From the NCBI GenBank assembly GCA_964468475.1, contig CAYXUL010000001.1, positions 62,001 to 126,000 of the forward strand: DNA of 64,000 nt, given 5' to 3'. The notes under the pieces are model-generated. The model had not been told where the DNA came from and did not search any database. It saw only the letters and a list, made by a program, of their open reading frames with translations. The DNA comes from JBECKX01 sp964468475 (GTDB lineage Bacteria > Zixibacteria > MSB-5A5 > CAIYYT01). Shown here one piece after another: positions 50,548 to 59,647 of the stretch. Numbering within the stretch: the stretch's first letter is position 1; each line of letters starts with the position of its first letter. The position numbers and the translations under genes were made by a program.

Positions 50548-51774
50548 TCAGCGTGAGTTGTAGTCGTTTACCGCACGTACCAGCAACTGAATCGCTTTGC
50601 GGAGATTTGTCTCCTTGAGCACGTAGGCGATCCGTACTTCCTGTTTGCCCCGATTAGGAGTGGCGTAAAAACCGTCGCCGGGAGCTACCATAACGGTATT
50701 GCCGTCCAATCGAAATTCCGTCAAAAGCCAAGCCGCAAAACGATTGGCATCATCGATCGGGAGTTGCGGCATGATGTAAAATGCGCCCGGAGGTTTGCGG
50801 TAGACTGCGCCTTCGAGCTTTGCCAGTTCCTCGCAGACGATGTCTCTGCGAGCTTGATATTCCGAGATCATCCCGCCAAGGAAGCGGCTGAGAGACTTGT
50901 AGCCGGCAATGGCACCGACCTGTTCGATCGTGGGCGGGCAGAGCCGTGCCTGCCCCATGCGCAGCGCAGCCTGAATCACCTCAGGATTGCGACTGATCAG
51001 GCAACCCACTCGAGCGCCGCAGGCGGAGAAGCGCTTGGAGATAGAATCGAGCATGATGGCACGATCTGAAATCTCCGGAATACTCAGTATTGACGTATGC
51101 GATTCGCCGTCGTAGGTGAACTCGCGGTATACCTCATCAGCCAGCAGCCAGAGGTTATGCTCGATGGCCAGCTCAGCAAGCATTTCGATCTTTGCCTTTG
51201 ACAGGATCGCTCCTGTCGGATTATTCGGCGAGCAATAGAGTATCGCACGAGTTCGCGGCGTGATGAGTCGCTTGATTTCTTCACGTTCCGGAAGCGCAAA
51301 TCCCTGGTCCACGGAAGTCGGAATCGGCACAACTTTAAGCGCCGACATCGTGGCAAAACCGTTATAATTGGTATAGAATGGTTCCGGCACCAGGATTTCA
51401 TCCCCCGGATCGCCGATAGCCATTAGCGCAAACATTATCGCTTCGGAGCCGCCGGTAGTGACGATTATTTGTCCGGGGTTGATCTCCACGCCGAAATTGC
51501 TGCAGTAGCTGCAGATCTCTTCCCGAAGCGGTAGCAAGCCTTCGGAGGGTCCGTAGGCCAAAACCTGATCCTTGAACTCACGCACCGCCTGCATGATTTC
51601 AGGTGGCGTCACGATATCGGGTTGCCCGATGTTGAGGTGAAAGATATTCACGCCTTCTGCCCTGGCTGCATTTGCCAAAGGCATCAGCCGCCTTATCGGC
51701 GAAGCCTGCATACCATCGCTGCGCAGCGACAGCTCGACGTGTTGTACTGATTCTGAGGAAACCTTGCCACTCAT
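50548..51774 (-). CDS. Class I/II PLP-dependent aminotransferase
   Basis: This 408-aa fold-type I aminotransferase has LNIGQPDIVTPPEI at the N-terminus, CSPNNPTGAI for substrate binding, the PLP-phosphate contact LADEVYREFTY, the Schiff-base Lys in DSISKRFSACGARVG, and the substrate Arg in QEVRIAYVL. It resembles aspartate/LL-diaminopimelate-type aminotransferases; the exact substrate cannot be named. ATG 51774 has AGGTGG upstream and a promoter at 51867-51895. It diverges from the ArsR gene. Confidence 0.9.
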   Translation of the reverse strand: MSGKVSSESVQHVELSLRSDGMQASPIRRLMPLANAARAEGVNIFHLNIGQPDIVTPPEIMQAVREFKDQVLAYGPSEGLLPLREEICSYCSNFGVEINPGQIIVTTGGSEAIMFALMAIGDPGDEILVPEPFYTNYNGFATMSALKVVPIPTSVDQGFALPEREEIKRLITPRTRAILYCSPNNPTGAILSKAKIEMLAELAIEHNLWLLADEVYREFTYDGESHTSILSIPEISDRAIMLDSISKRFSACGARVGCLISRNPEVIQAALRMGQARLCPPTIEQVGAIAGYKSLSRFLGGMISEYQARRDIVCEELAKLEGAVYRKPPGAFYIMPQLPIDDANRFAAWLLTEFRLDGNTVMVAPGDGFYATPNRGKQEVRIAYVLKETNLRKAIQLLVRAVNDYNSR

Positions 51775-51866
51775 TTGTTACCACCTGCCGACAAGAGTCG
51801 GATCGAATGCCAGTTGAACCTAAAGTAACATTCTTACTCCAGGATTCTTTTTTTCACAATCAGTAT

Positions 51867-51895
51867 ATGTTACATGCCGTGTCATTTGCTGTCAA
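51867..51895 (-). promoter_or_regulatory. Promoter of the aminotransferase gene
   Basis: On the minus strand TTGACA (rc of 51890-51895) and TAACAT (rc of 51867-51872) are spaced by 17 bases, about 90 bases ahead of the ATG at 51774. Confidence 0.6.
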
Positions 51896-51940
51896 CATCG
51901 TATTACCAGAAGAAGCGATAGTCCCACGGGAGGCTTTCGC

Positions 51941-51969
51941 TTGACTTGCGGTGCGTAATCTTCCATTAT
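51941..51969 (+). promoter_or_regulatory. Promoter of the ArsR-type regulator
   Basis: TTGACT (51941-51946) and CATTAT (51964-51969) have a 17-base spacer. The -10 overlaps the first ATG of the frame at 51968, which therefore cannot be the translation start; ATG 52004 is the better choice. Confidence 0.6.
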
Positions 51970-52003
51970 GTTTGCCAATCTGAAAGGAAGCAGAGCAACT
52001 CAC

Positions 52004-52318
52004 ATGACTGACCCTGAAGAATATACCGGCTCATTCAAGTCTCTGGCTGACGAGACGAGGCTGAAGATCATGCTGGTGTTGAACAGTCGTTCCCGCTCGG
52101 TAGGCGAAATAGTTGACCTGTTCAATCTATCGCAGCCCACGATTTCACGCCACCTGCTGGTTCTCAAACAAAATGGATTGGTTGTGTCGAAGCGGCGGGG
52201 TCAGCAGGTAATCTACGCGATCAATGAGGACGGAATTCGCGCGCTGGCACTTGATTTCTTCCGCAACTTCGATTGTTGTAGAGGGATCTCAATTCCGTCG
52301 TTGGGGCGAAAGCGATAG
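52004..52318 (+). CDS. ArsR-family winged-helix regulator
   Basis: This 104-aa protein has the ArsR winged helix: FKSLADETRLKIMLVLNSRSRSVGEIVDLFNLSQPTISRHLLVLKQNGLV, then the wing SKRRGQQVIYAIN. The recognition helix is LSQPTISRHLLVL. A CC pair near the C-terminus (FDCCRG) could bind metal or respond to thiols, but the typical metal-site cysteines in the recognition helix are absent. GGAAG lies 13 bases before ATG 52004. It probably represses its own or the divergent aminotransferase gene. Confidence 0.87.
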   Translation: MTDPEEYTGSFKSLADETRLKIMLVLNSRSRSVGEIVDLFNLSQPTISRHLLVLKQNGLVVSKRRGQQVIYAINEDGIRALALDFFRNFDCCRGISIPSLGRKR

Positions 52319-52374
52319 CGATTCTCCGCCCCATCCCGTAGCTGTTCTCCAGGACGCTCGCCGCCTTTTCCCGG

Positions 52375-52755
52375 TTACCGTTCTTCCGTGATCACCGTAT
52401 CCCCATGCTCGTACGACGGAACGCAGATACACAAAAACATCAGGTCTTCATTCCCGACGTTCTTTATCTTGTGCCGCGTCCCCGGGGGCAGCGCGACAGC
52501 ATCGCCCGGCTCGACGCGGAATTCCTTTTCCGCTACCGTCATCTCCCCCATTCCCCGCATAATGAAATAGATTTCCTCAGAAGTGGCGTGGTAGTGTTCT
52601 TCGGTCTCTCCACCGATCGAAACCACAGCTTCAGCCAGAGACTGTTTCTTTATAATCGAATTGCGCGGAGCCATTATCTCCCTGATCCGGGAGCCATCCT
52701 TGGTGGTGAATTGTTCGCAATCGCCCAGTTTTATAATACCCGGCAATTCAACCAT
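52375..52755 (-). CDS. Small cupin-domain protein
   Basis: This 126-aa single cupin has motif 1 EEHYHATSEEIYFIMRGMGEM, with two metal His and a Glu, and motif 2 PGDAVALPPGTRHKI, with the third His. Small cupins of this type bind a metal and may act as mannose-6-phosphate isomerase-like or regulatory proteins; the substrate cannot be read. It is the last gene of a run with gmhB, heptosyltransferase and uppP and overlaps the gmhB stop by eight bases. Confidence 0.85.
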   Translation of the reverse strand: MVELPGIIKLGDCEQFTTKDGSRIREIMAPRNSIIKKQSLAEAVVSIGGETEEHYHATSEEIYFIMRGMGEMTVAEKEFRVEPGDAVALPPGTRHKIKNVGNEDLMFLCICVPSYEHGDTVITEER

Positions 52756-53323
52756 TGTTATTCTCCTTAAGTATCACGTCCACAGCTTCAGCAAAGTCTG
52801 AAACCACCCGTATGGATTTCAGATGCAACGGTAGTTGCGCCGACTCGATCTCGCCGTAGCCGGTTTTCACCATGATTCCCCTGGCTTCGATATTTCGTGC
52901 AAGCTCCATATCGAGCACACGATCTCCAGTAACAAATGACCGGGACAAATCAATGGCATATCTGCTGCAAGCCTGATCAATCATGCCGCGCGCCGGCTTG
53001 CGACAATCGCACGCTCCGGTCAAATCGGGATGATGCGGGCAGTAGAAGATGCCATCAAGTTTGACGCCTTTGTTAGCAAGAAGTTCCGACAAACGTTGAT
53101 TTACCAGCGCGACATCCTCGTCAGACATGAGGCCTCGTGCGATTCCCGACTGATTGGTCACCACGAAAAGAAGGTACCCGGCAGCCTGCGCGCGCTTCAG
53201 AGCCTCGGCGACGCCCGGGATCAGCTCGACAGCAGCGGGGTCGGAGATGAATTCCTTCTCAACGATGAGATTGCCGTCGCGGTCACAGAAGAGTGCGGGG
53301 CGAGATCTATCAACTGGAGTCAT
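52748..53323 (-). CDS. gmhB: D-glycero-D-manno-heptose 1,7-bisphosphate 7-phosphatase
   Basis: This 191-aa HAD phosphatase makes heptose 1-phosphate for LPS inner core. The catalytic loop is FCDRDGNLI, with the nucleophile Asp and the acid Asp. The motif II Thr is in VTNQSGIARG. The structural zinc loop YCPHHPDLTGACDCRKPARGM, specific to GmhB, is complete. The next gene upstream, a GT9 heptosyltransferase, fits the pathway. The N-terminal VEKEF in place of VI.D may be a minor deviation. Confidence 0.92.
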   Translation of the reverse strand: MTPVDRSRPALFCDRDGNLIVEKEFISDPAAVELIPGVAEALKRAQAAGYLLFVVTNQSGIARGLMSDEDVALVNQRLSELLANKGVKLDGIFYCPHHPDLTGACDCRKPARGMIDQACSRYAIDLSRSFVTGDRVLDMELARNIEARGIMVKTGYGEIESAQLPLHLKSIRVVSDFAEAVDVILKENNNG

Positions 53324-53371
53324 TGTGGTCTGTCGCTCACTTATGTGTCTCGATTCGATAAGTCCTGATAG

Positions 53372-54382
53372 TCATTTGATCTGCAGTTGAAGCAGGGCAA
53401 CAATTTCGGCCGCGTCCATGTTCAGAAAGCAATAACGCCGGTCTCGATAACAAGTACGTTCGCCGTGGCGGCTGCATGGAGAGCAAAACTCATTAATGGT
53501 ATAGGCGGCGGCGTTGTCACCAAGCGGAGTGAATCCGAGAATCGGATGTGTCGGCCCAAAAAGCGCAACTACGGGCGTGCCCAGGGCAGCGGCGAGGTGG
53601 GCCGGGCCGGTATCGTTGGAGATTACCGCAGTCGCCGACTCAATGACAGCGGCTGTGCGCGTAATCTCTTCCGGAGTGATAACCTTAACACTATCCACTT
53701 CCCTGTAATCCGCAATAACGCGCGCAAACTCACCGAGCGATTTCGACTCTGACGGCGCTCCAAGGACAATGAACTGCCTGATGCCCTTCCCCACCAGTTT
53801 TTCTGCAACAGCCAGCAGAACTGATGCCGGCGCCTGCTTGGTCGGGTAGCGTGCCCCGGCAGCGAATATCGCATAGCGATTCTCGAGGCTGATTTTCCGG
53901 CGTTCCCCCTGCCACCAGAGTCGGGCGGAATCAGGAACAGAAAGTACAGGCGGCCCAAGTTGCGCAGAGATCCCGAGTTCCGCAAGCGCGTCGGCGTAGC
54001 GCTCCAGAGCAGATCGTGGTTGAGCGGCCAGTTTCTTGAAATGAACCGCTTTGAATCGCGCCAGCCAATCCTTGCCGGCCTTGACGGAGCGGGCAGGAAC
54101 GGCGGTACGTACACGGGAGCTGCGCAGATTATTGTGCAGGTCGACAATCAAATCGTAGTTCGCTTCCCGCAGGAGATTGATCGTTTCACGGAACCGGTGT
54201 TCGCCATGCCATTCCTTAACGTCGTCAGCTGAGGGGAACATCTGCACGAGGGAGACATACAGTGATTTGGTGAGATAGTCGATATGTGCGTCGGCAAAAT
54301 GCTGTTTCAGCGCGCGCGCAATCGGTTCGGTGAGGATTACATCTCCGAGTGAACTGAATCTGACAATGAGGATTCTCTTCAT
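53372..54382 (-). CDS. Glycosyltransferase family 9, heptosyltransferase (WaaF-like)
   Basis: This 336-aa GT-B heptosyltransferase has IVRFSSLGDVILTEPIARAL at the N-terminus and ISNDTGPAHLAAALGTPVVALFGPTHP at the donor end, with the EFCSPCSRHGERTCYRDRRYCFLNMD cysteine-rich end found in WaaF-type proteins. It probably adds the second heptose to LPS. ATG 54382 overlaps the uppP stop (TGATG). A third GT9-family pair lies elsewhere in the window, so LPS core genes are split between two loci. Confidence 0.9.
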   Translation of the reverse strand: MKRILIVRFSSLGDVILTEPIARALKQHFADAHIDYLTKSLYVSLVQMFPSADDVKEWHGEHRFRETINLLREANYDLIVDLHNNLRSSRVRTAVPARSVKAGKDWLARFKAVHFKKLAAQPRSALERYADALAELGISAQLGPPVLSVPDSARLWWQGERRKISLENRYAIFAAGARYPTKQAPASVLLAVAEKLVGKGIRQFIVLGAPSESKSLGEFARVIADYREVDSVKVITPEEITRTAAVIESATAVISNDTGPAHLAAALGTPVVALFGPTHPILGFTPLGDNAAAYTINEFCSPCSRHGERTCYRDRRYCFLNMDAAEIVALLQLQIK

Positions 54383-55179
54383 CAAACGAAGAGTATAGTC
54401 AATAATCCGATAACGAGGCAGTAGAATCCGAAGAGGTAAAAGCGGCGGCCAACTACAATCCGCAGCAGCAGATAGATGGCGAGCAAGCCGACAAGAAACG
54501 ATACGACCGCACCAATGCCGAAGGTCACCAACTCGGTGCTCGGCAGCGGATGCCGTGCTAACTCAATTCCTTTGAGCAGAGCTGCTCCCGCAACAGCGGG
54601 CAGTGACAGAAGAAACGAAAAGCGAGCAGCCAGCTCCGGGTCAATTCCGAGGAAGAGCCCCATAGTGATCGTTGTGCCCGAGCGCGAGATTCCCGGCAAG
54701 ATTGCGGTCATTTGCGCCACGCCAATGAGGAACGCGGAATGAACCGAGAGCCGGTTCTTAAATCTCTTGAGAAAGTAGGTCGAGAGTAGAATCACTGCGG
54801 TAATCAACAACATCACCCCGCTAAACGTAGTGGAGTTGAAGCGCGCTTCAAACCAGCTTTCAAACAGGAGCCCGACTATGCCTGCAGGAATGCTTCCGAT
54901 AATAATGTAGAGTGCCAGCATAAACCCGGAGCGGGTATCAACATCACGCTCACCAAACAGAAACTTGAAGAAGGAACGAGTCAGGCCAACGACATCTTTC
55001 CAAAAGAAAACCAGAACGGAGAGGAGAGTACCGAAATGCAGCGCTACCTCAAGGTAGATACTCGGCGCGTTTACGCCGAGAACTGCCTGGCCTATTACCA
55101 GGTGGGCAGACGAGGAGATCGGTAAGAACTCGGCCGCGCCCTGAAGCACACCGAGAATTATGGCGTCGAGAATCGGCAT
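54382..55179 (-). CDS. uppP: Undecaprenyl-diphosphatase
   Basis: This 265-aa integral membrane enzyme of the BacA/UppP family recycles undecaprenyl diphosphate. Its two signature regions are GVLQGAAEFLPISSSAHLVIG near the N-terminus and ILPGISRSGTTITMGLFLGI, with catalytic Glu, Ser and Arg intact. About eight transmembrane helices are visible. It is the first gene of the gmhB cluster, and its stop overlaps the heptosyltransferase start. Confidence 0.95.
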   Translation of the reverse strand: MPILDAIILGVLQGAAEFLPISSSAHLVIGQAVLGVNAPSIYLEVALHFGTLLSVLVFFWKDVVGLTRSFFKFLFGERDVDTRSGFMLALYIIIGSIPAGIVGLLFESWFEARFNSTTFSGVMLLITAVILLSTYFLKRFKNRLSVHSAFLIGVAQMTAILPGISRSGTTITMGLFLGIDPELAARFSFLLSLPAVAGAALLKGIELARHPLPSTELVTFGIGAVVSFLVGLLAIYLLLRIVVGRRFYLFGFYCLVIGLLTILFV

Positions 55180-55254
55180 TAGCGAGACAGGCGCATGAGC
55201 GTCGGGTGATTGCTACGCGCCGCTGGACGCGATTGTTGATTCGTCAATTTCGCT

Positions 55255-55938
55255 TTACCACATGAAGAAGTTCAGGCCCACGGCGGCGCCGATTTCGTCA
55301 TCTATCTGCAGTTCACCGGAGACATTGAATTTGCCGGTGAAATGGAATTGGCTGCCAATCGTAATACCGATATTGAATTCCGAGTTGTTTCTCGTAGCCT
55401 GAATTGCCTCAAGAGCACTGCGTTTGCCGAACAGAGGGTTTGTTCCACTGTCCTGGCGGACATTATCGCTACGCATATTCAAGCGACTGTATGGCGTAAA
55501 GCGAAACCCATTTTGAAACTGCAGCGGCTTGCTGACAATCAGGTTTCCGCCCAGTGACCAGATAGAAGTGCTGACACTGTTCCGGTCATACGAGTAATAT
55601 TGGAATATTCCGCCTATCGCGACATCCACCGGCTTACCCATATCGGTGTCAGCAACCTGATACTGTATGTCGGAACCAATCAGCAGTGAGGCGTTATCGG
55701 TGGCATCAAGGTCCATCAATCCAATAGTCAGTGACACATCCACCGGCGAGGCAATTCCGTAGCGGGCATTGCCAAAGACGGTGACGGCGTGTTCGTAGAC
55801 TCCCACTCCCGTGGATAGATTGAGGCTCCCCCAGCCCAGAGTCTCAGCAGAGCGCAATTGCGGTACGTAAAAGGCGTGAGCGTAACCGCCAGTAAAGAGC
55901 AGAGTGACGGTCGCCAAAACAAATATCTTCCTGATCAT
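55255..55938 (-). CDS. Predicted outer-membrane beta-barrel protein
   Basis: This 227-aa protein from ATG 55938 (GGAGGAAG upstream) has a signal peptide (to about GYAHAFY) and a series of amphipathic strands typical of small outer-membrane barrels. Examples are LNLSTGVGVYEHAVTVFGNARYG, VDVSLTIGLMDL and FNIGITIGSQFHF. It ends in LNFFMW, with the last residue aromatic as expected for BAM recognition. No function can be assigned. It lies between der and uppP on the same strand, with no obvious terminator seen. Confidence 0.75.
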   Translation of the reverse strand: MIRKIFVLATVTLLFTGGYAHAFYVPQLRSAETLGWGSLNLSTGVGVYEHAVTVFGNARYGIASPVDVSLTIGLMDLDATDNASLLIGSDIQYQVADTDMGKPVDVAIGGIFQYYSYDRNSVSTSIWSLGGNLIVSKPLQFQNGFRFTPYSRLNMRSDNVRQDSGTNPLFGKRSALEAIQATRNNSEFNIGITIGSQFHFTGKFNVSGELQIDDEIGAAVGLNFFMW

Positions 55939-56084
55939 TATTTCGCTTCCTCCAATGGCTCGAATATCGCCTGCCTGCAAACTGAATCAACAAGAACTTT
56001 AGTTTAAGTTATACTGCAAGCAGATCGGAGTAGTTGTAACAGGATCGAAAATAGTTGCCGCTAACAGCAGAGGGGCTGTCGCAG

Positions 56085-57410
56085 TCAGGCACTGGCCTTG
56101 CTGTCTCTTTTGTTGAATTTCAGCCTGATCGAGTTACCGACAAAACCGAACTTGTCGCGAAGTCGATTCTCCAGATAGCGAACATAGGAGCGTTGCAGGT
56201 GCTCGGGGTAGTTGGCAAAAAACACGAACGTGGGGGGGGCCACACCTGTCTGCGTAAGATAGTAGAGCTTGATGTACTGTCCGCGATGAGCCGGGGGATG
56301 TCTTTCTGCCACCACGGCTTTAAGGAAATCGTTCAGATCAGATGTCGAAACGCGCTTGAATCGCTCTTCATAGATGCTGAGGACGAGGTCGAGGGTCTTG
56401 GTCGCCCTCTGGCCGGTTTTCGCAGAGATGAAAACCAGGGGCACAAAGTCCATGGTCTTGGCACGATGGTAAAATGCCCGCGTGAAGTGATCTACGGCAT
56501 GAGTATCCTTTTCAACCAGATCCCACTTGTTCACGACAAGGAGTATGCCCTTGCGCTCTTCAATTACCTGCTCGATAATGCGCAAGTCATTGGTGGTCAC
56601 TCCCAGTGGGGCCTCAACTAAGACCATCACGACATCTGCGCGCTGAATCGAGCGAATCGTTCGCAACGCGGTGTAGAATTCCAGGTTGTCTTTGACCTTG
56701 GCGGAACGGCGTAAACCGGCAGTATCGATCAGGACGAATTTCTGATCCTTGTACTCAACCAGGGAATCGATTGAATCACGAGTGGTACCCGCGATATCAG
56801 TCACGATCAGGCGGTCGCTGCCGAGAAGCTTGTTCACAATGGATGATTTCCCCACGTTCGGTCTGCCGACGACGGCCACATGAACCGCATCTTCGGCATC
56901 AGCCTCGTCTACCTCGGGAATGGCAGCAATCACCTGGTCAAGCATATCTCCTACGCCGCTGCCGGTTGCTGCAGAAATCGGCAGTGGGTCACCAAGGCCG
57001 AGGTTGTAAAACTCGTGTGACTGCTGCTCCAATTCTAAGTTGTCCGCCTTATTGACAGCCAATATTGTGGGTTTACCGGTTTTCAGAAGTAAGCGGGCAA
57101 TATCGCGGTCGATATCTACGGATCCGACCTTGGCGTCAGTCAGAAACAGCACCAGATCGGCCTCAGCGATGGCGATTTCCGCCTGCTCCCGCACCTTGAG
57201 TTCAAAGAGTTCATCGGAGCGCGGCAGAAAGCCCCCCGTATCAACGGCTATGAAGTAGCGCCCCGCCCATTCGATTTTCTGATAGAGCCGATCGCGGGTG
57301 ACGCCGGGAGAGTCATCGGTGATAGCGTGTCTGCGGCGAGCCAGACGGTTAAATAACGTTGACTTGCCCACATTGGGACGACCGATAATTGCGACAACAG
57401 GCAGGGGCAT
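56085..57410 (-). CDS. der: Ribosome-associated GTPase Der (EngA)
   Basis: This 441-aa protein has two tandem GTPase domains and a KH-like C-terminal domain. Domain 1 has GRPNVGKST, DTGGF and NKAD; domain 2 has GRPNVGKSS, DTAGL and NKWDL. The last 90 residues (about 350-441) are the KH-like domain, ending SIRLKFNKRDSKASA. Der acts in 50S ribosome maturation. ATG 57410 has no strong ribosome-binding site. The tRNA-Gly gene lies 55 bases upstream on the same strand, and they may be co-transcribed. Confidence 0.97.
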   Translation of the reverse strand: MPLPVVAIIGRPNVGKSTLFNRLARRRHAITDDSPGVTRDRLYQKIEWAGRYFIAVDTGGFLPRSDELFELKVREQAEIAIAEADLVLFLTDAKVGSVDIDRDIARLLLKTGKPTILAVNKADNLELEQQSHEFYNLGLGDPLPISAATGSGVGDMLDQVIAAIPEVDEADAEDAVHVAVVGRPNVGKSSIVNKLLGSDRLIVTDIAGTTRDSIDSLVEYKDQKFVLIDTAGLRRSAKVKDNLEFYTALRTIRSIQRADVVMVLVEAPLGVTTNDLRIIEQVIEERKGILLVVNKWDLVEKDTHAVDHFTRAFYHRAKTMDFVPLVFISAKTGQRATKTLDLVLSIYEERFKRVSTSDLNDFLKAVVAERHPPAHRGQYIKLYYLTQTGVAPPTFVFFANYPEHLQRSYVRYLENRLRDKFGFVGNSIRLKFNKRDSKASA

Positions 57411-57464
57411 AGATTATATCACAAATCCGTTAGAGTCTCTTTGTTTGCTTCCCGCAAGAAAATA

Positions 57465-57536
57465 AGCGGGTGAAGGGAGTCGAACCCTCGACATCCAGCT
57501 TGGGAAGCTGACGTTCTACCACTGAACTACACCCGC
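57465..57536 (-). tRNA. tRNA-Gly (anticodon CCC)
   Basis: The 72-nt cloverleaf folds on the minus strand: acceptor GCGGGTG/CACCCGC; D-arm GTTC-agtggta-GAAC; anticodon stem TCAGC/GCTGG (one G-U pair) with loop TTCCCAA; T-arm GAGGG-TTCGACT-CCCTT. The anticodon CCC reads GGG glycine codons. The CCA end is not encoded. Confidence 0.95.
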
Positions 57537-57627
57537 AGTCAGGGAAATACTAGGTTTCCGTCAGCTCAATAGCAAGTGGTTTTTGGGGTTCGAGTATTCG
57601 CCCAAGCAGTTCGGGGCAATTTCCAGA

Positions 57628-59166
57628 CTAGGCTGAAGAAGCGAATTCCTGATCCGTGGGGCTCTGAGCCTCTGCAGCCAATTCTGCCTGTACTTGCAGC
57701 TCCAGTCGCTCTTTACGCCGCTCCTGGCGCTGTTTCTCCCAGCGCTGGTCCTGCTCAGGAGTAAATGAGGCCTTGGTGATGCTGTCACCAATTCGTTCAA
57801 AGTAAACGGGACCGTGGATATCCTCGGTTATAGTCTTATAGAGAGCGCCAAAATGCAGGGTCGTGCCTGCATAAACAACCTCATCCGCGATGATACGTGC
57901 GTCGAGCAAATCCTCAACGGTGGCCTCAAGTTGATTATATTCGGCCTCCAACTCCTTGCGCCGTGTCGGGATTTCACGCGCCAGGCGCTTGAACTTATCA
58001 AGGGTCGCCTTCTGATCAGGCGGAAGCTTGCCGGTCATCTCCAGTTGGTAGAGTTTAACCATCGCTTCCTTGATATTGTGCTCGTTCTGGTCAAGTTTCT
58101 CCAATTCCTGCGTGATCTGTCGCTGGCGCTCTACGGCCTGCATATCGTAGGCTACGTAGATATGAGTGGGAACAGAAGCATCGTTTCCGAATCTTCCGGC
58201 CCTCACAAAATAACGGGCGGCACAGCGCCCCCCGGCGACGTAGCCGCCGCGGTCCTTAACGATTATCGAGTCGGCTGCATAGAGATCTCCGTTGTGAATC
58301 TCCCTGCCAACGAATACCGATCCCCCAGCGCGTATCTTCTGGTTCTCGACATATTTGACCGTCACATCCGCTCCCGCAACAAGACTCCCCTTGCCTCCTC
58401 CGAAGAATCCGCCACGAATCAAAATACTTCGCCCGGCGACGATCTTGGCGTCCTCTACATTCCCGCCGATCTCAAGGTCCTGCCCGGTTTTCACCTTGAA
58501 ATCTGAAGTTACGTTCTTGCCTATTCGTAGTGAGCCGGCACAATCCACGTTCCCCGTGGCTGCCTCTATCGATCCGTTTATCCGCTGGTCGGGAAAGATG
58601 CTAATCTTGCCGCCCTGATAGCAAATCGTGCCGTCAACCTTCGCGGTCAGCGCGAGGCCGTCCGGTGAAATCTCGACGTTGGCTCCGGCAGGCAGATCTT
58701 TATCACGTCCAGGTTTAGGTGGAATCTCCTCGCCGAAGACAGACTGTCCCGGTGTGCCTTCCGTCGGTGGTACTTTCCTGGCAAGCAGTTGTCCCGATTG
58801 CGCATTCTGGATGTAGTTTAGATCCTTGTAGTCAATTTTGCCGTGTTGATCTACACTGGGCTCGTGTGATGGGTTTATCTCGAACAGGAAGTCAATCCTT
58901 GCATCCTCGCCCGCTTCAGGTTCTTCACCCTTTGCGATCATTATCTGCTCGCCAAAAACCTGCTTAAGCACGAGATCGTTGATGGATTTTTCGATTAGCC
59001 CGAATGTGATTCCAGCCTCAAGAAGAACGCTGCGAAGCTCTTCAAAAGTCATGAATCCTTCGGGGAGGTTTTCTTCATCAAGGATTATATAGGCTTCGTT
59101 ACCGATATTATTGCTGGAGAGCGTGATGCCTGGCACCGATTTTGTCTGGCTAGTAATTTGCGGCAC
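57628..59166 (-). CDS. FapA-family (DUF342) protein
   Basis: This 512-aa protein belongs to the DUF342/FapA family, linked to flagellar assembly or surface polymer control. The middle part (about 150-330) contains a row of beta-solenoid-like repeats (GKISIFPDQRINGSIE, LRIGKNVTSDFKVKTG, LEIGGNVEDAKI, ILIRGGFFGGGKG). A coiled-coil segment follows (QRQITQELEKLDQNEHNIKEAM), and the C-terminal FGALYKTITEDIHGPVYFE is typical. It is the last gene of a long minus-strand signalling cluster; the CheY-like gene ends 20 bases before it. Confidence 0.87.
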   Translation of the reverse strand: MPQITSQTKSVPGITLSSNNIGNEAYIILDEENLPEGFMTFEELRSVLLEAGITFGLIEKSINDLVLKQVFGEQIMIAKGEEPEAGEDARIDFLFEINPSHEPSVDQHGKIDYKDLNYIQNAQSGQLLARKVPPTEGTPGQSVFGEEIPPKPGRDKDLPAGANVEISPDGLALTAKVDGTICYQGGKISIFPDQRINGSIEAATGNVDCAGSLRIGKNVTSDFKVKTGQDLEIGGNVEDAKIVAGRSILIRGGFFGGGKGSLVAGADVTVKYVENQKIRAGGSVFVGREIHNGDLYAADSIIVKDRGGYVAGGRCAARYFVRAGRFGNDASVPTHIYVAYDMQAVERQRQITQELEKLDQNEHNIKEAMVKLYQLEMTGKLPPDQKATLDKFKRLAREIPTRRKELEAEYNQLEATVEDLLDARIIADEVVYAGTTLHFGALYKTITEDIHGPVYFERIGDSITKASFTPEQDQRWEKQRQERRKERLELQVQAELAAEAQSPTDQEFASSA

Positions 59167-59186
59167 GATCGGCCCTCCGCAGTTTG

Positions 59187-59594
59187 TCAGCTACTCTGTT
59201 GCTGCTTGCGCTGTGATTGGGTACGCCAGTAGGCACGCTCGAGAACTACGGTAACTTCATAATGCTTGAAAGGCTTGGTGATGTATTCGTCCGCCCCAAA
59301 TAGCAACGCGTCTTTAATCGTGTAGGAGTCTGCATAAGCCGTCATCATTATCACGGCAATGCCCGGGTATTTTGCCTTGATTTCCTTGAGTAAATCGAAG
59401 CCGTTCATGTCGGGCATCTTCACATCAGACAACACCATGTCGAATTGGTATTCTGCGAGAAGCTGCCTCGCCTCATTACCGCCTGCAGCAGTATGAACTG
59501 TATATCCCGCCTTTTCAAGAATCTTCGTCATGAGCTTGCGCATGACTTCTTCGTCATCAACCACGAGAACTCTAATCTCGTTCATTTCATCCAT
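59187..59594 (-). CDS. CheY-like single-domain response regulator
   Basis: This 135-aa receiver domain from ATG 59594 (TTGGAG upstream) has all the phosphorylation residues: acidic pair VVDDEE, phosphoacceptor Asp in VLSDVKMPDMNG, Thr in MMTAYADS, and Lys in YITKPFKHYE. It has no output domain beyond a short Gln/Arg/Ser tail, so it acts through protein contacts. It lies between a CheB-like and a FapA-like gene. A histidine kinase is not in the window. Confidence 0.92.
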   Translation of the reverse strand: MDEMNEIRVLVVDDEEVMRKLMTKILEKAGYTVHTAAGGNEARQLLAEYQFDMVLSDVKMPDMNGFDLLKEIKAKYPGIAVIMMTAYADSYTIKDALLFGADEYITKPFKHYEVTVVLERAYWRTQSQRKQQQSS

Positions 59595-59647
59595 CGATGT
59601 ATTCTCCAATACTTCTAATTTCAATATCGGCACACGAGCGTGCGGGT